A stretch of DNA of 64,000 bases from Vibrio sp. B1FLJ16 (GCF_905175385.1 NZ_HG992749.1:1550001-1614000); one strand, 5' to 3'; positions 1-10,240 are shown, numbered from the stretch's first letter. Notes: a model not told the origin generated them from the sequence alone. A program made the numbers and translations.

Positions 1-100
1 GAGTCTTTGTTCTAATAGATAGGGAAATGCCTTTAAAAACGAGGCATTGATCGTAAAGTCAGGTATAATTGAAACCATTTTTTATCAGCGAAAGAACACT

Positions 101-2224
101 ATGAATCAATATCTCGCGGTAACTTCAAATGGCATGGAAAATTTGCTTGTTGAAGAACTGACTAAACTAGGCATCGAAAATGCGAAACCAGTACAGGCAG
201 GCGTAAAATTTAAAGCGACAAACGAACAAGTTTATCGCTGTTGTTTGTGGAGCCGCTTGGCGTCTCGATTTGTACGTGTTTTATCCGAGTTCACCTGTAA
301 TGATGATATGGACTTGTACCTATCAACATCTGCGATTAACTGGGTGAACCAATTCCACAGCTCAAAGCGTTTCGTTGTCGACTTTAACGGTACAAACCGC
401 GAAATCCGTAATAGTCAATACGGCGCGATGAAAGTAAAAGATGGCATCGTGGACTGCTTTGAAAAGAAAGGCTTACCACGTCCTAACATCAGCAAAGAGC
501 GCCCGGATATTCGCGTTCATGTTCGTTTGCACAAAGATAAAGCTCTGCTTGGTGTTGATATGGTCGGTAGTGGACTCCATCAACGTGGTTACCGTCCAGA
601 GTCGGGTCGTGCACCTCTGCGCGAAACACTAGCAGCGGCTATCATCATGCGTTGTGGTTGGGATGGCCACCAGCCACTGCTCGACCCAATGTGTGGTTCA
701 GGTACATTGCTTATCGAAGCCGCTATGATGGCGGCAAATATGGCACCAGGCGTTAAGCGAAAACAATGGGGTTTTGAGTCACTAGAAGATTTTGAAGCAG
801 ATACATGGGCAGAGATAAAATCTGAAGCAAATGTACAGGCTCGCCGTGGCGTCAAAAAAGTTGACGCTAAGTTTTTCGGCTTCGATAACGACCCTAAAGT
901 ATTGAAAGTGGCGCAAGACAACGCACGTAGAGCAGGTGTTGAAGAGCTGATTGAATTTGCTCAAGGTGATGCAGCGACGATTACCCGTCCGACTGGCTTT
1001 GAAAATGGCGTAATTGTTTCAAACCCGCCATACGGTGAACGTTTAGGTACTGAGCCAGGCTTGATTGCGCTATACACAGCATTCGGTGGGCAGCTGAAGT
1101 CTGAGTTTGGTGGTTGCAAAGCCTCTATTTTCTCCAGTTCTGATGAGTTGCTTAGTTGTCTGCGCATGCGTGCGGACAAACAGTTCAAGCTGAATAACGG
1201 TGCGTTACCGTGTCACCAGAAAAACTACAGCATTTCAGAGCGTAGTGCTGAAGAAGTGAAAGGCGCGGATACTAACGTACAAATCGCACCGGACTTTTCA
1301 AACCGTCTTAAAAAGAACATTGGCAAAATCGGTAAGTGGGCTCGTAAAGAAGAGCTAGATTGCTACCGTATCTACGATGCAGATCTTCCAGAATATAACG
1401 TTGCTATCGATATGTATGGAGACCAAATCGTTATTCAAGAATATGCTGCGCCGAAGAATATCCCTGAAGAAAAAGCCAAACGTCGTTTGACTGACATCAT
1501 CCGCGCTACGATTCAAGTGACTGGCGTTGAAGCAAATAAAGTCGTACTTAAAGTTCGTGAGAAACAGAAAGGCCGCAGCCAGTATCAAAAACTGGGTCAG
1601 GTTTCAGAAACGCTTGAGGTAAATGAGTACGGTGTGAAGTTGATCGTAAACCTTCACGACTACCTTGATACAGGTCTTTTCCTTGATCATAAAATCACGC
1701 GTCGTCGTCTTGGTGAAATGGCAAAAGGGAAAGATTTCCTTAACCTGTTTGCATACACAGGTAGTGCGACGGTTCACGCTGCTGTAGGTGGTGCTCGCTC
1801 TACAACGACAGTCGATATGTCTAATACTTATCTGAACTGGGCAAAAGACAACATGCAGCTTAACGGCTGTGTAGGGCGTCAACATCGCTACGAGCAGGCG
1901 GATTGCCTGCAATGGTTAGAGAATGCAAAAGGTGAATACGATCTTATATTTATCGACCCACCAACATTCTCGAACTCAAAGCGTATGGATACTTCATTCG
2001 ATGTTCAACGCGATCACATTAAATTGATGAAGAATTTGAAGCGTCTGTTAAGAAGTGAAGGGACGATTGTGTTCTCAAACAATAAGCGTCACTTTAAGAT
2101 GGATGAAGAGGCGCTGGCTGAACTGGGTTTGAAGGCTCAAAATATTTCGTCTCAGACACTGCCATTGGATTTTTCGCGTAACAAACAGATTCATAACTGT
2201 TGGCTGGTAACGCACGCAGAGTAA
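101..2224 (+). CDS. rlmL: 23S rRNA m2G2445 / m7G2069 dual methyltransferase RlmL (RlmKL)
   Basis: Fusion of two SAM-dependent methyltransferases acting on domain V of 23S rRNA during large-subunit assembly. The N-terminal part has a THUMP region and an N6/N2-type methyltransferase: DPMCGSGT (SAM loop) and the catalytic NPPYGERL motif. The C-terminal part is the RlmK module, with [14 protein letters not shown] and a second active-site motif, [10 protein letters not shown]. An in-frame extension reaches position 47, but the ATG at 101 starts the conserved [13 protein letters not shown] and gives 707 aa, close to the usual length. A TATAAT-like -10 lies at 64-69. It is followed after 13 bp by a glutaredoxin-like gene and then uup, so the three are probably co-transcribed. 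Family assignment is secure; substrate specificity is inferred from homology. Confidence 0.96.
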   Translation: MNQYLAVTSNGMENLLVEELTKLGIENAKPVQAGVKFKATNEQVYRCCLWSRLASRFVRVLSEFTCNDDMDLYLSTSAINWVNQFHSSKRFVVDFNGTNREIRNSQYGAMKVKDGIVDCFEKKGLPRPNISKERPDIRVHVRLHKDKALLGVDMVGSGLHQRGYRPESGRAPLRETLAAAIIMRCGWDGHQPLLDPMCGSGTLLIEAAMMAANMAPGVKRKQWGFESLEDFEADTWAEIKSEANVQARRGVKKVDAKFFGFDNDPKVLKVAQDNARRAGVEELIEFAQGDAATITRPTGFENGVIVSNPPYGERLGTEPGLIALYTAFGGQLKSEFGGCKASIFSSSDELLSCLRMRADKQFKLNNGALPCHQKNYSISERSAEEVKGADTNVQIAPDFSNRLKKNIGKIGKWARKEELDCYRIYDADLPEYNVAIDMYGDQIVIQEYAAPKNIPEEKAKRRLTDIIRATIQVTGVEANKVVLKVREKQKGRSQYQKLGQVSETLEVNEYGVKLIVNLHDYLDTGLFLDHKITRRRLGEMAKGKDFLNLFAYTGSATVHAAVGGARSTTTVDMSNTYLNWAKDNMQLNGCVGRQHRYEQADCLQWLENAKGEYDLIFIDPPTFSNSKRMDTSFDVQRDHIKLMKNLKRLLRSEGTIVFSNNKRHFKMDEEALAELGLKAQNISSQTLPLDFSRNKQIHNCWLVTHAE

Positions 2225-2237
2225 AAGGATTTAATAC

Positions 2238-2480
2238 GTGCTGACATTGTATAGCACAGAGGGGTGCCATCTATGTGAGATGGCATTTGCTCTGGTAGGT
2301 CAGGTGGGCCTGGCCGAACAGACCGATATTGTCGACATTGCATTCGATGATGAACTATTTTCTCGTTACGGCGTCACAATACCCGTACTCAAATATCAAG
2401 AATCTGAGTTGAACTGGCCGTTCGACATAGAGCAACTTACAAAATGGTTGGAAAAAAATGGCATTACTTACCATTCATAA
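2238..2480 (+). CDS. Glutaredoxin-family small protein
   Basis: An 80-aa single-domain thioredoxin-fold protein with the redox motif GCHLC near the N terminus (LTLYSTEGCHLCEMAF) and the cis-proline segment TIPVLKY, as in the short glutaredoxin-like family (DUF836 type). It starts with GTG, 13 bp after rlmL, behind an AAAGGA ribosome site. Its 3' end overlaps uup by 23 bp, which suggests translational coupling. The motif supports a dithiol redox role; the physiological partner is unknown. Confidence 0.85.
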   Translation: MLTLYSTEGCHLCEMAFALVGQVGLAEQTDIVDIAFDDELFSRYGVTIPVLKYQESELNWPFDIEQLTKWLEKNGITYHS

Positions 2481-4377
2481 TGCACAGCTGGCATTCGGAG
2501 ATCATCCGCTACTCGACCACGCAGAATTTGCCTTGCAAGAAAACGAACGTGTTTGTTTAGTTGGGCGAAATGGTGCCGGTAAGTCAACGTTGATGAAAGT
2601 GCTTGCTGGTGACATCCTGCTGGATGACGGCAAAATTCAGGTGACACAAGATGTTGTTGTTTCACGTCTAGAGCAGGATCCACCTCGAAATCAGGAAGGC
2701 ACTGTATACGAATACGTATCTGGCGGTTTAGCGGAAGTCGGTGAGCAATTAAAGATCTACCACGATCTTCTCGATCTTGTGGCGCAAGACCCAAGCGAAA
2801 AGAACATTAATCGTTTGTCTAAGATCCAAGAGCAACTAGACCATTCCAATGCCTGGCGTTTTGATGACAGGGTTAAAAACGTTCTTACTGCATTGAAGCT
2901 AAGCGCTGAAACTAAACTCAGCGACCTGTCCGGTGGTTGGCAGCGTAAAGCCGCGTTGGCTCGTGCGCTTGTATGTGACCCAGATGTATTGCTTCTTGAT
3001 GAGCCTACTAACCACCTAGATGTAACCACAATTGAGTGGCTTGAGAACTTCCTTAAAGATTTCAAAGGCTCGATCATCTTTATTTCACACGATCGCGCGT
3101 TCATTAAGTCGATGGCGACTCGTATTGTGGATCTGGATCGTGGCCAACTTTCTTCTTTCCCTGGTGATTACGACAATTATTTAACAGAAAAAGAAGAGAT
3201 GCTTCGTGTCGAAGAAATGCAAAATGCAGAATTCGATAAGAAACTTGCACAAGAGGAAGTGTGGATCCGTCAGGGGATTAAAGCCCGTCGTACCCGTAAC
3301 GAAGGCCGTGTGCGTGCTCTGAAGAAGCTACGTGAAGAGCGTCGAAGCCGTGTAGAAGTACAAGGTAAAGTAAACCTGAACATTGATGATGCATCTCGCT
3401 CAGGCAAAATCGTATTTGAAGCCGAAAACGTCGCCTTTGCTTATGAAGGCAAGAAGATCGTCGATAACTTCAGTTTCAATATTATGCGTGGTGACCGAAT
3501 CGCTCTGATCGGTCCGAACGGCTGTGGTAAGAGTACAGTACTTAAGTTATTGCTTGGTCAGCTAGAAGCACAATCTGGTCGCTTGCACTGCGGTACTAAG
3601 CTAGAAGTTGCGTATTTCGATCAGTACCGTGAAATTTTAGACCCGGAAAAGACGGTTATTGATAACTTAGCTGATGGTAAGCAGGAAGTAATGGTCGGAG
3701 GCCGTCAGCGCCATGCTCTTAGTTATCTACAGGATTTTTTATTTGCACCAAAACGTGCAAGAACGCCTGTAAAAGCGCTTTCCGGTGGTGAAAAAAACCG
3801 ACTATTATTAGCTCGTATCTTGCTGAAACCAAACAACTTACTTATTCTTGACGAACCAACGAACGATTTAGATATCGAAACGTTGGAACTTTTAGAAGAA
3901 ATGCTTGCCAATTATCAGGGTACGCTACTATTAGTAAGTCACGATCGTGAGTTCGTTGATAATACAGTTACAACAAGTTGGATCTTCGAAGGTAATGGAA
4001 TCATTGAAGAATTTGTTGGTGGTTATCATGATGCAAGACAGCAACGTGAGCAGGTACTTGTAGCGCGCCAGTCGGCTGAAAAAGCAGCGAATAAAGAGAA
4101 AGTGGTTGAGGAGACTCCCAAAACACCTCAGCCTAAGAACAACTCGAAGAAATTATCATATAAGCTGCAGAGAGAATTAGAAGCTCTTCCGGCTAAACTA
4201 GAGCAATTAGAATCGGATATTGAGACTTTGCAAGAACAAGTGAACGATCCAGAGTTCTTCACTAAGTCTGTAGAGCAAACTCAACCGGTATTGGAACAGC
4301 TTGCTGCTGTTGAGCAGGAGTTGGAAATCGCATTCGAGAGATGGGAAGAACTCGAAGCAATGCAACAGGATAGTTAA
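2458..4377 (+). CDS. uup: ABC-F ATPase Uup
   Basis: Cytoplasmic ABC-F protein with two ATP-binding cassettes and no membrane segments. First cassette: Walker A GRNGAGKST, signature LSGGW, Walker B LLLDEPTNHLD. Second cassette: GPNGCGKST, LSGGEKNR, LILDEPTNDLD. A charged linker joins them, and a C-terminal coiled coil (about residues 560-639) is the Uup-specific DNA/ribosome-contacting tail. The 639-aa length and this tail separate Uup from EttA and YbiT. Family knowledge links it to ribosome function and suppression of transposon excision. Its ATG lies inside the preceding glutaredoxin-like gene. Confidence 0.95.
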   Translation: MALLTIHNAQLAFGDHPLLDHAEFALQENERVCLVGRNGAGKSTLMKVLAGDILLDDGKIQVTQDVVVSRLEQDPPRNQEGTVYEYVSGGLAEVGEQLKIYHDLLDLVAQDPSEKNINRLSKIQEQLDHSNAWRFDDRVKNVLTALKLSAETKLSDLSGGWQRKAALARALVCDPDVLLLDEPTNHLDVTTIEWLENFLKDFKGSIIFISHDRAFIKSMATRIVDLDRGQLSSFPGDYDNYLTEKEEMLRVEEMQNAEFDKKLAQEEVWIRQGIKARRTRNEGRVRALKKLREERRSRVEVQGKVNLNIDDASRSGKIVFEAENVAFAYEGKKIVDNFSFNIMRGDRIALIGPNGCGKSTVLKLLLGQLEAQSGRLHCGTKLEVAYFDQYREILDPEKTVIDNLADGKQEVMVGGRQRHALSYLQDFLFAPKRARTPVKALSGGEKNRLLLARILLKPNNLLILDEPTNDLDIETLELLEEMLANYQGTLLLVSHDREFVDNTVTTSWIFEGNGIIEEFVGGYHDARQQREQVLVARQSAEKAANKEKVVEETPKTPQPKNNSKKLSYKLQRELEALPAKLEQLESDIETLQEQVNDPEFFTKSVEQTQPVLEQLAAVEQELEIAFERWEELEAMQQDS

Positions 4378-4384
4378 GAATTCA

Positions 4385-6109
4385 ATGAATTGTCGTAACA
4401 AATTCAAACTAACTGCCATCGCGATGATGGTGGGTTCATCAATGAGCGCAAATGCCGCATTGTATCAAGTTATCGAAGTATCACCTGAGGTAAATGGTGA
4501 CGTCGTCGATTATCAGACTGCTTACGGTGTTGCTATTCAGCAAGGTGATGTAGAAGTATCAGGCTCTGCAGCAGCTCTTGGCTGCTTTGATTCAGCTGCA
4601 GGCTGTACCGAAGAGCAATTTAAGCTAGCTGTTGAGACTCGCACAACACCTTTATCTTCTGGTCAGGCAGTGGACGGTATTAGCTATCGAGAAGAATTGC
4701 CATTTGCGATGGACGCTCGTTTTGCGTATGTAGATGATGAAGATGACTTCGAAAGCTACTGTTACTATCACTTGGGCTACAACACTTGTGAGACATGGGC
4801 TTCGGTGAACTACGCGCCTTGGCGTCAAGAGTATTATTACAAAGACTTTACCTCCAATGCCTTAGCATTTGTTGAAGGTGATAGTGCAGCTTATGTCAAT
4901 GAATACAATAATGTCATCAACAGCTTAACTGAAGACGGTCAAGCAGTTGGTAACCAAAGTATTATTGATCCTGATGACTCTTCGAGTTTAGAAACTCGAA
5001 ATAAAATTGTTGCTCCGGTAGTTCCGGCTGTCGTTGAAACTGATTCAGGCGTTGTTGAAAGTCACGCATGGAAAACAGACGGAACTTTCACTGTAGGTAG
5101 TATTTCTCGCTCTGCAACTAATACTAACGGTACGCATCACACCTCTAAAGCGGCAATTTGGGACCAGACGGGCACCGAATCAGAGATATCTTGGGAGACT
5201 GATGACTTTGATGAGGACGAGAGACTTGCTCAGGGCAGTATGCGTGACTTTATCGTAGACGGCACCACAGTATACGGTGTTGGTTATAATACATTCGATT
5301 CAGATCGCAACCAGTTAAACGCAGCTGTATTTGTCGGGTCTTTGCAATCAGAAACCTCGATTGCAGACGGTGTGACATGGTCAAGTAAAGTAGTTGCTGG
5401 TGCGCGCCAACGAGAAGACGGTGACAACATTCACTCGAATTCTCGTTTAACAGGTGTAAACGAAAACTTTATTGGTATCGGTGAGGCAAAGCGCAGTATA
5501 TCGACATCTGGCGCGTATCCTAATCGTTTATTTATCGTAAGCGATGTTCGTGCTGACTCTTTAAGTGCGACTTACCTAAACTCTGGCATCTTCTTTAGCG
5601 GCGCCGGCGGTAAAATGGGCGCTATTAACGCCTACAATGAAATTGTCGGCCAGTTAGATGCAGACTCCACACGTGAAGATGATGGTAAGCCACGTCGTAA
5701 ACGCGGCTTTATTTACCCATACAACGCAGATAGCTCGGTATCTGAACGTTTATCACTGTTTCAGAATAAAGCATGGTTCTTAGATGACTTGACGAATGGT
5801 GATAGTGACGACGATATTTCTGAAGGTAATAACGAATTCCGTATTATCGATGCAACTGACATCAACGATGCTGGGGTTATTTCAGGTACTGCGTTTAAGT
5901 GTGCAGGCGGATATAACTCAACCGCTCACAACGCATCTTGTGATGATACTGAAACGGTTGTTGCTGTAAAACTACTGCCACTTGGTGGTAAGACACAGGA
6001 TGACATTGTCACTCGAAGCGTAGAATCAGAGAGCGCAACACGTGAAGGTGCCGGCCTAGGTTGGTTAGCTTTGACCATGCTTGGTTTGTTTGGGTTCCGC
6101 AGAAAATAG
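4385..6109 (+). CDS. Exported DUF3466-family protein with C-terminal sorting tail
   Basis: 574-aa protein with a signal peptide (MNCRNKFKLTAIAMMVGSSMSANA) and a long acidic, Ser/Thr/Asp-rich body. It ends in a small Gly/Ala motif, a hydrophobic helix and basic residues (GAGLGWLALTMLGLFGFRRK), the layout of GlyGly-CTERM-type tails cut by rhombosortase in Vibrio and Shewanella. The overall sequence resembles DUF3466. An in-frame extension begins at 4301 inside uup, but the ATG at 4385 starts the signal peptide, 8 bp after the uup stop. A strong hairpin terminator follows. Function unknown; export and surface sorting are inferred from the two ends. Confidence 0.8.
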   Translation: MNCRNKFKLTAIAMMVGSSMSANAALYQVIEVSPEVNGDVVDYQTAYGVAIQQGDVEVSGSAAALGCFDSAAGCTEEQFKLAVETRTTPLSSGQAVDGISYREELPFAMDARFAYVDDEDDFESYCYYHLGYNTCETWASVNYAPWRQEYYYKDFTSNALAFVEGDSAAYVNEYNNVINSLTEDGQAVGNQSIIDPDDSSSLETRNKIVAPVVPAVVETDSGVVESHAWKTDGTFTVGSISRSATNTNGTHHTSKAAIWDQTGTESEISWETDDFDEDERLAQGSMRDFIVDGTTVYGVGYNTFDSDRNQLNAAVFVGSLQSETSIADGVTWSSKVVAGARQREDGDNIHSNSRLTGVNENFIGIGEAKRSISTSGAYPNRLFIVSDVRADSLSATYLNSGIFFSGAGGKMGAINAYNEIVGQLDADSTREDDGKPRRKRGFIYPYNADSSVSERLSLFQNKAWFLDDLTNGDSDDDISEGNNEFRIIDATDINDAGVISGTAFKCAGGYNSTAHNASCDDTETVVAVKLLPLGGKTQDDIVTRSVESESATREGAGLGWLALTMLGLFGFRRK

Positions 6110-6127
6110 TCAAAAAATTTCAATTCA

Positions 6128-6163
6128 AGCACAGACTCACAGAAATGAGTCTGTGCTTTTTTT
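6128..6163 (+). terminator. Rho-independent terminator after the DUF3466 gene
   Basis: Perfect 12-bp stem AGCACAGACTCA / TGAGTCTGTGCT with a 5-nt loop followed by a run of T, 19 bp after the stop codon. Confidence 0.9.
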
Positions 6164-6279
6164 ATGTCTTGAGAAATTCTCAAACCTGATCGATTCTTGT
6201 AGGTGGAGTCATAAAAACTCCATCAAAGTTTCACAAAAACAGAAGCAATTTTTAAATGGATCTGTATGAGGAATTACCT

Positions 6280-6453
6280 ATGAAGAGACAAAAGCGTGAT
6301 CGCCTAGAACGAGCTCAATCTCAAGGCTATAAAGCTGGGTTGAATGGAAGGTCCCAAGAGGCTTGCCCATATCAACAAGTTGATGCTCGGTCGTATTGGT
6401 TAGGTGGTTGGCGTGATGCCAGGGATGAAAAAAACTCTGGTCTCTACAAATAA
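6280..6453 (+). CDS. rmf: Ribosome modulation factor Rmf
   Basis: 57-aa basic protein beginning MKRQKRDRLERAQSQGYKAG and containing the conserved CPYQ and SYWLGGWRDAR segments. In stationary phase Rmf binds the 30S subunit and drives dimerization of 70S ribosomes into inactive 100S particles. An in-frame start exists at 6256, but GAGG at 6268-6271 is correctly placed for the ATG at 6280, and the protein from there aligns end to end with the family. The neighbouring fabA and Lon-like genes reproduce the E. coli order. Confidence 0.96.
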   Translation: MKRQKRDRLERAQSQGYKAGLNGRSQEACPYQQVDARSYWLGGWRDARDEKNSGLYK

Positions 6454-6478
6454 CTCCCACATACAACTATAAGGATTT

Positions 6479-6504
6479 GAAAGGGCTCTGATAAGAGCCT
6501 TTTC
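6479..6504 (+). terminator. Terminator of rmf
   Basis: Hairpin GGCTCT / AGAGCC with a 4-nt loop flanked by A and T runs (AAAGGGCTCTGATAAGAGCC then TTTT), about 25 bp after the rmf stop. Confidence 0.75.
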
Positions 6505-6536
6505 TACGTTTAGAGAAAGGTTAAACGAACAAGCAC

Positions 6537-6564
6537 AAAAAAGGCTCCAACTAGGGACGCCTTT
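6537..6564 (-). terminator. Probable terminator of fabA
   Basis: Read on the minus strand, AAGGC...GCCTT with a T run after the stem, about 20 bp downstream of the fabA stop. The stem is short, so this is weaker than the rmf terminator. Confidence 0.5.
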
Positions 6565-6585
6565 AGAATGGTAGAAAGCAGGATC

Positions 6586-7104
6586 TTAGAAACTTGAAGT
6601 ATCCTGGAATAAACCAACTTTAAGATCTTTTGCTACGTAGATCTCTTTGCCGTCAACGCATACACGGCCATCAGCCAAGCCCATAACCAGTTTACGGTTT
6701 ACTACGCGCTTCATATGGATTTCGTAAGTTACTTTTTTCGCTGTTGGCAGGATCTGACCAGTAAACTTCACTTCACCTACACCCAGAGCACGGCCTTTAC
6801 CTTTTCCGCCAACCCAGCCTAGGAAGAAGCCTACAAGTTGCCACATTGCGTCTAAGCCTAGACAGCCAGGCATTACAGGGTCACCAGGGAAGTGACAATC
6901 AAAGAACCAAAGATCCGGAGTAATATCCAATTCCGCTAGAATTAAGCCCTTACCAAAGTCACCTTCCGTTTCTGACATCTTGGTAATACGATCCATCATA
7001 AGCATATTAGGCGCAGGTAGTTGTGGGTAACCCGGACCGAAAAGCTCACCTTGGCTCGAAGCTAGAAGATCTTCACGATTATAAGAATCACGTTTGTTTT
7101 GCAT
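6586..7104 (-). CDS. fabA: 3-hydroxydecanoyl-ACP dehydratase/isomerase FabA
   Basis: Dehydrates 3-hydroxyacyl-ACP and isomerizes trans-2- to cis-3-decenoyl-ACP, the branch point for anaerobic unsaturated fatty acid synthesis. The active-site stretch [14 protein letters not shown] holds the catalytic His71, and Asp85 lies in [10 protein letters not shown], one off from the E. coli numbering. The longer reading frame would start with TTG; the ATG at 7104 is preceded by GGAG at a proper distance and gives 172 aa, the family length. The gene sits between rmf and the Lon-like protease, as in E. coli. Confidence 0.97.
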   Translation of the reverse strand: MQNKRDSYNREDLLASSQGELFGPGYPQLPAPNMLMMDRITKMSETEGDFGKGLILAELDITPDLWFFDCHFPGDPVMPGCLGLDAMWQLVGFFLGWVGGKGKGRALGVGEVKFTGQILPTAKKVTYEIHMKRVVNRKLVMGLADGRVCVDGKEIYVAKDLKVGLFQDTSSF

Positions 7105-7174
7105 TATCAATCACTCCAATTTTTGACAGATGCATGTTAGTGAACACGTGTACGCTAAACAACTCCGATCAGTA

Positions 7175-8815
7175 CTAAACAAACCAGTTTTTGATACGCT
7201 GCACAATTCCTTCTGCGTGTTCATGTCTTTCAAAGTTTTCAATACGTTCAGCAATTTTTCCAATGATACTGTCGTCTTCGCCTCTGAATGGTTTATCCAT
7301 CAAGATAGGGATGGCTTCATCGACAGTAGAAACTGCCCAAATATTAAACTCACCATTTTTAATGCTTTCTATCACGCTTTTATGAAGAGCCAGATGCTTG
7401 AGGTTAGACTCTGGCATGATTACGCCCTGATGTCCGGTAAAGCCCTGATGCTTGCACACCTGATAGAAGCCTTCAATTTTCTCATTCAAGCCACCAACAG
7501 CCTGAACACGACCAAACTGGTCTACTGCACCTGTTACGGCAATCTGCTGATTCACAGCGCACTCAGACAATGCGCTCACTAAACAACACAGTTCAGCGAG
7601 AGAAGCACTGTCTCCATCTACTTCACTATAGGACTGTTCGAACACAATGGAAGCAGAATAAGGCAATGGTTCATCAAGATTTAGCTCAGCACTCAAAAAT
7701 GCTTGCATGATCATCATACCTTTAGCGTGCAGATTACCGCCCAGTTCGGCTTTGCGCTCCACGTCAGATACATCGCCATCACCAAAGTGAATCACACAAG
7801 AAATACGTGCAGGCTCACCATACGAAACAGGGTGTCCAGCCATATCAATGACAGTCAAGCCGTTAATTTGTCCTACTTGCTCGCCAGTTGTTTCGATGAT
7901 CACCTGTCCATCAAGAATATCGTATACGGCACGTTGTGGTAAGTAAGACTCGCGATAGTATTTGTCATCAATGGCATTATCTATTGCATTAAAATCAATA
8001 ACATCACTTTCACAGTACTGGCTCGCAAGCGACAGTAGCTGACAATGCCACATCACGCCAAGGGGAAGATAATGCTGGTCTTCCATTTCACGCATACCAG
8101 CAAGCATGAGTCTTTGATAGGCCTTTTTATCTAAAGCTGGCAGTTTGTATTCACTGCATACCCAGTTCACAAACCCTAAGTAAGCAGCCAGGTTATCCTG
8201 AGACAAATGAATGTCTTCTTCAACTTCGGTATACATGCTCAAGCCCGAAGTGAAGTCTTCATCGACATACTCAAGTTCTGCTAACTGACTTCTGTCGCCG
8301 GTCACAATAAGCTTTACATCATATGTATTTACAGTAACAGCAGGATCGGCGATGCGGGTAGGGCTCATGTTCATCGGAATAAGTGGCTGCTTTTGAATCA
8401 CAGACTTAATACTTGGCCAGGAACCAGGGTTTGCCAGAATTAAATTTGCGGGAACCATAAGGTAACCGCCATCCGCTTGAGCGATGAGTCCCGATTCCAT
8501 CGTAACTTCGCCGTTTTCAGCAATACTGTAACGATCGAATAAGCGCTTTACATCAAGAGACTCGGTTTTAACCACTGGGGAAGAAGCGCTTTGTTCAACC
8601 GAAGCACCGATAAAACCACGGTATATCGAGTTATCTACACAATTAATCAGAAGGATACGGGTAAGACCACTGATTTTTGTAAATCGAGATATGCTTGCTG
8701 ACATACGTGGCTGCAGATCAACAAAAGTTTTCTTTGGTAGTGTCGAAGCAGACTCTAATAATGCTTCGTATTGGTCGAACGAGGGTGTAACGTCTTGCCA
8801 GTTAAGTTGGTTCAT
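7175..8815 (-). CDS. Lon-family protease-like protein (YcbZ/LonH type)
   Basis: 546-aa protein with a C-terminal Lon protease domain. The catalytic Ser lies in GDSASLAEL, the catalytic Lys in GGLNEKIEGF, and GVIMPESN follows. The N-terminal half is a degenerate AAA-like region in which I see no clear Walker A motif, as in E. coli YcbZ. The reading frame could start at TTG 8818, but ATG 8815 is preferred. It lies upstream of fabA in the same direction with a gap of about 70 bp, the order seen in enterobacteria. Family knowledge links YcbZ to ribosome biogenesis and substrate binding; activity here is inferred from the intact Ser/Lys dyad. Confidence 0.88.
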   Translation of the reverse strand: MNQLNWQDVTPSFDQYEALLESASTLPKKTFVDLQPRMSASISRFTKISGLTRILLINCVDNSIYRGFIGASVEQSASSPVVKTESLDVKRLFDRYSIAENGEVTMESGLIAQADGGYLMVPANLILANPGSWPSIKSVIQKQPLIPMNMSPTRIADPAVTVNTYDVKLIVTGDRSQLAELEYVDEDFTSGLSMYTEVEEDIHLSQDNLAAYLGFVNWVCSEYKLPALDKKAYQRLMLAGMREMEDQHYLPLGVMWHCQLLSLASQYCESDVIDFNAIDNAIDDKYYRESYLPQRAVYDILDGQVIIETTGEQVGQINGLTVIDMAGHPVSYGEPARISCVIHFGDGDVSDVERKAELGGNLHAKGMMIMQAFLSAELNLDEPLPYSASIVFEQSYSEVDGDSASLAELCCLVSALSECAVNQQIAVTGAVDQFGRVQAVGGLNEKIEGFYQVCKHQGFTGHQGVIMPESNLKHLALHKSVIESIKNGEFNIWAVSTVDEAIPILMDKPFRGEDDSIIGKIAERIENFERHEHAEGIVQRIKNWFV

Positions 8816-9026
8816 CAAAATTCATCATAATTCAATCTTGGCGACATTATAGCGAAACGGTCAATAAGTCCCTAGTCCCAATTTGATCAATCACAAAATA
8901 GAGAAGATTCAATGTGTAAGAGATAGACAAATGAGTGATCAACCTCGATACTTCTAAGAGATTTATTTGCTGATTTTACTTATCTGGGTTACGCTGTCAC
9001 TAGATATGGTTTATAGGTCGGAAAGG

Positions 9027-9476
9027 ATGAAATATCAGCAACTTGAAAATTTGGAATGTGGGTGGAAGTGGAACTATCTGATCAAAAAATGGAAAGATGG
9101 TGAAGCAATTACACGTCATATTGATTCCAGTGAAGCAGACGCCGCGGTAGCAGAGCTAAGACGCCTTGAACACGAGCCTACTCAGGTTCTGAAGTGGATA
9201 GAGAACCACATGTCTGAAGAGCTTGATAACAAGCTTAAGCAAGCGATACGAGCAAAACGAAAGCGTCATTTCAATGCTGAGCAAGTTCATACCAAAAAGA
9301 AATCCATCGACCTGGATTACCGGGTATGGGAAAAACTTTCAAACCGGGCAAACGAACTCGGTTGTACGCTTTCTGATGCAATTGAATATTTAGTTTCTGA
9401 GGCATCGAGAAGCGAAAAGGCCAGTCAGAAGGTCACTTCCATAAAAGAAGATTTGAATAAGTTGCTATCCAGTTAA
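9027..9476 (+). CDS. matP: Macrodomain Ter protein MatP
   Basis: 149-aa DNA-binding protein that organizes the chromosome terminus by binding matS sites and interacts with the divisome. The N terminus MKYQQLENLECGWKW and the ribbon-helix-helix segment (KRHFNAEQVHTKKKSIDLDY) match MatP, followed by the C-terminal coiled coil. An upstream in-frame start at 8967 is rejected because GGAAAGG directly precedes the ATG at 9027 and the family N terminus starts there. Divergent from the Lon-like gene, as in E. coli. Confidence 0.96.
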   Translation: MKYQQLENLECGWKWNYLIKKWKDGEAITRHIDSSEADAAVAELRRLEHEPTQVLKWIENHMSEELDNKLKQAIRAKRKRHFNAEQVHTKKKSIDLDYRVWEKLSNRANELGCTLSDAIEYLVSEASRSEKASQKVTSIKEDLNKLLSS

Positions 9477-9486
9477 GGAGCATTAA

Positions 9487-9798
9487 ATGTTATACGTAAT
9501 ATTGATTGCCGCTGTAGTTATCTTTTGGCTGATTGCTGTTGACCGTCCAGTCCTTAAAGTTTCGTTTGAAAATGGACGTATCAGTAAAGTAAAAGGCCAT
9601 ATTCCTCCTTCTTTCAAACACAACCTGGAAGATATTAGTGAACACAATCCATTTACTGGCGAACTGAAAGTCTATAATCAGCGTACTGGAATGCGTTTGG
9701 TTTTCTCTAAAGCAGTACCAAAGAAAACCCAGCAAAGAATAAGAAATGTTTTCCCGCACCAAGGCTTTAAGACGGCAAAAGGTAAGAAGCACGCTTAG
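9487..9798 (+). CDS. DUF3634-like membrane-anchored small protein
   Basis: 103 aa: one N-terminal membrane helix (LYVILIAAVVIFWLIAV) followed by a basic soluble tail with VSFENGRISKVKGHIPPSF. Matches my recollection of the Vibrio DUF3634 family. It lies 10 bp after matP behind AAGGAG, so it is probably in the matP operon. Function unknown. Confidence 0.75.
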   Translation: MLYVILIAAVVIFWLIAVDRPVLKVSFENGRISKVKGHIPPSFKHNLEDISEHNPFTGELKVYNQRTGMRLVFSKAVPKKTQQRIRNVFPHQGFKTAKGKKHA

Positions 9799-9826
9799 CT
9801 TACATGCCAATTACTAGTTCATGTTA

Positions 9827-9856
9827 AATGGGACGCAAATTAGCGTCCCATTTTTG
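9827..9856 (+). terminator. Terminator of the matP operon
   Basis: Perfect stem ATGGGACGC / GCGTCCCAT with loop AAATTA followed by TTTTTG, about 30 bp after the DUF3634 stop. Confidence 0.9.
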
Positions 9857-9913
9857 TATTTAACCAACGATAAAATCACTATAGGCTTATGATTTATAGA
9901 CCTAACCATCCAA

Positions 9914-10240
9914 ATGAAGATTAATTACGTTGTCACTTTACTGGCTCTGATTTTATTGAGTCAGTCAGCCTTTTCTGATGATTCTGAATCTAACCCAGTC
10001 GCTAAAAAAATTAAAAAACAACTGCAAAGTAAAGTAAGTAAAAAGTTCGACAACTATCAGGGATACTGTGACGTCATGATAGAAATGGAACACAAAGGAA
10101 GTAAAGCTTTAATCAAACGAGTATCAGGGACTGGAGACCAAACTGTTTGTCGTTACATCAAATCGAACTTAAAAGTGGGCAAGCGGTATAGCTACAAATT
10201 TCCAGAGAAATACATACGGCTTCATATCTCGACAAATTAG
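9914..10240 (+). CDS. Periplasmic protein with a TolA C-terminal-like domain
   Basis: 108 aa with a signal peptide (MKINYVVTLLALILLSQSAFS) and a Lys-rich short linker. The C-terminal region (YQGYCDVMIEMEHKGSKALIKR ... DQTVCRYIKSNLKVGKRYSYKFPEKY) has the two-cysteine spacing and order of the TolA/TonB C-terminal fold. It has no membrane anchor or long helical stalk, so it would be a free periplasmic domain. The assignment is a fold-level guess from pattern; function unknown. Confidence 0.55.
   Translation: MKINYVVTLLALILLSQSAFSDDSESNPVAKKIKKQLQSKVSKKFDNYQGYCDVMIEMEHKGSKALIKRVSGTGDQTVCRYIKSNLKVGKRYSYKFPEKYIRLHISTN

Noticed and set aside
7130..7582. Plus-strand ORF of 150 codons
   Set aside because: Lies antisense to the conserved Lon-like protease gene, lacks any recognizable motif.
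8892..8905. FNR-like sequence upstream of matP
   Set aside because: Only the left half matches (TTGATC...); right half has two mismatches.
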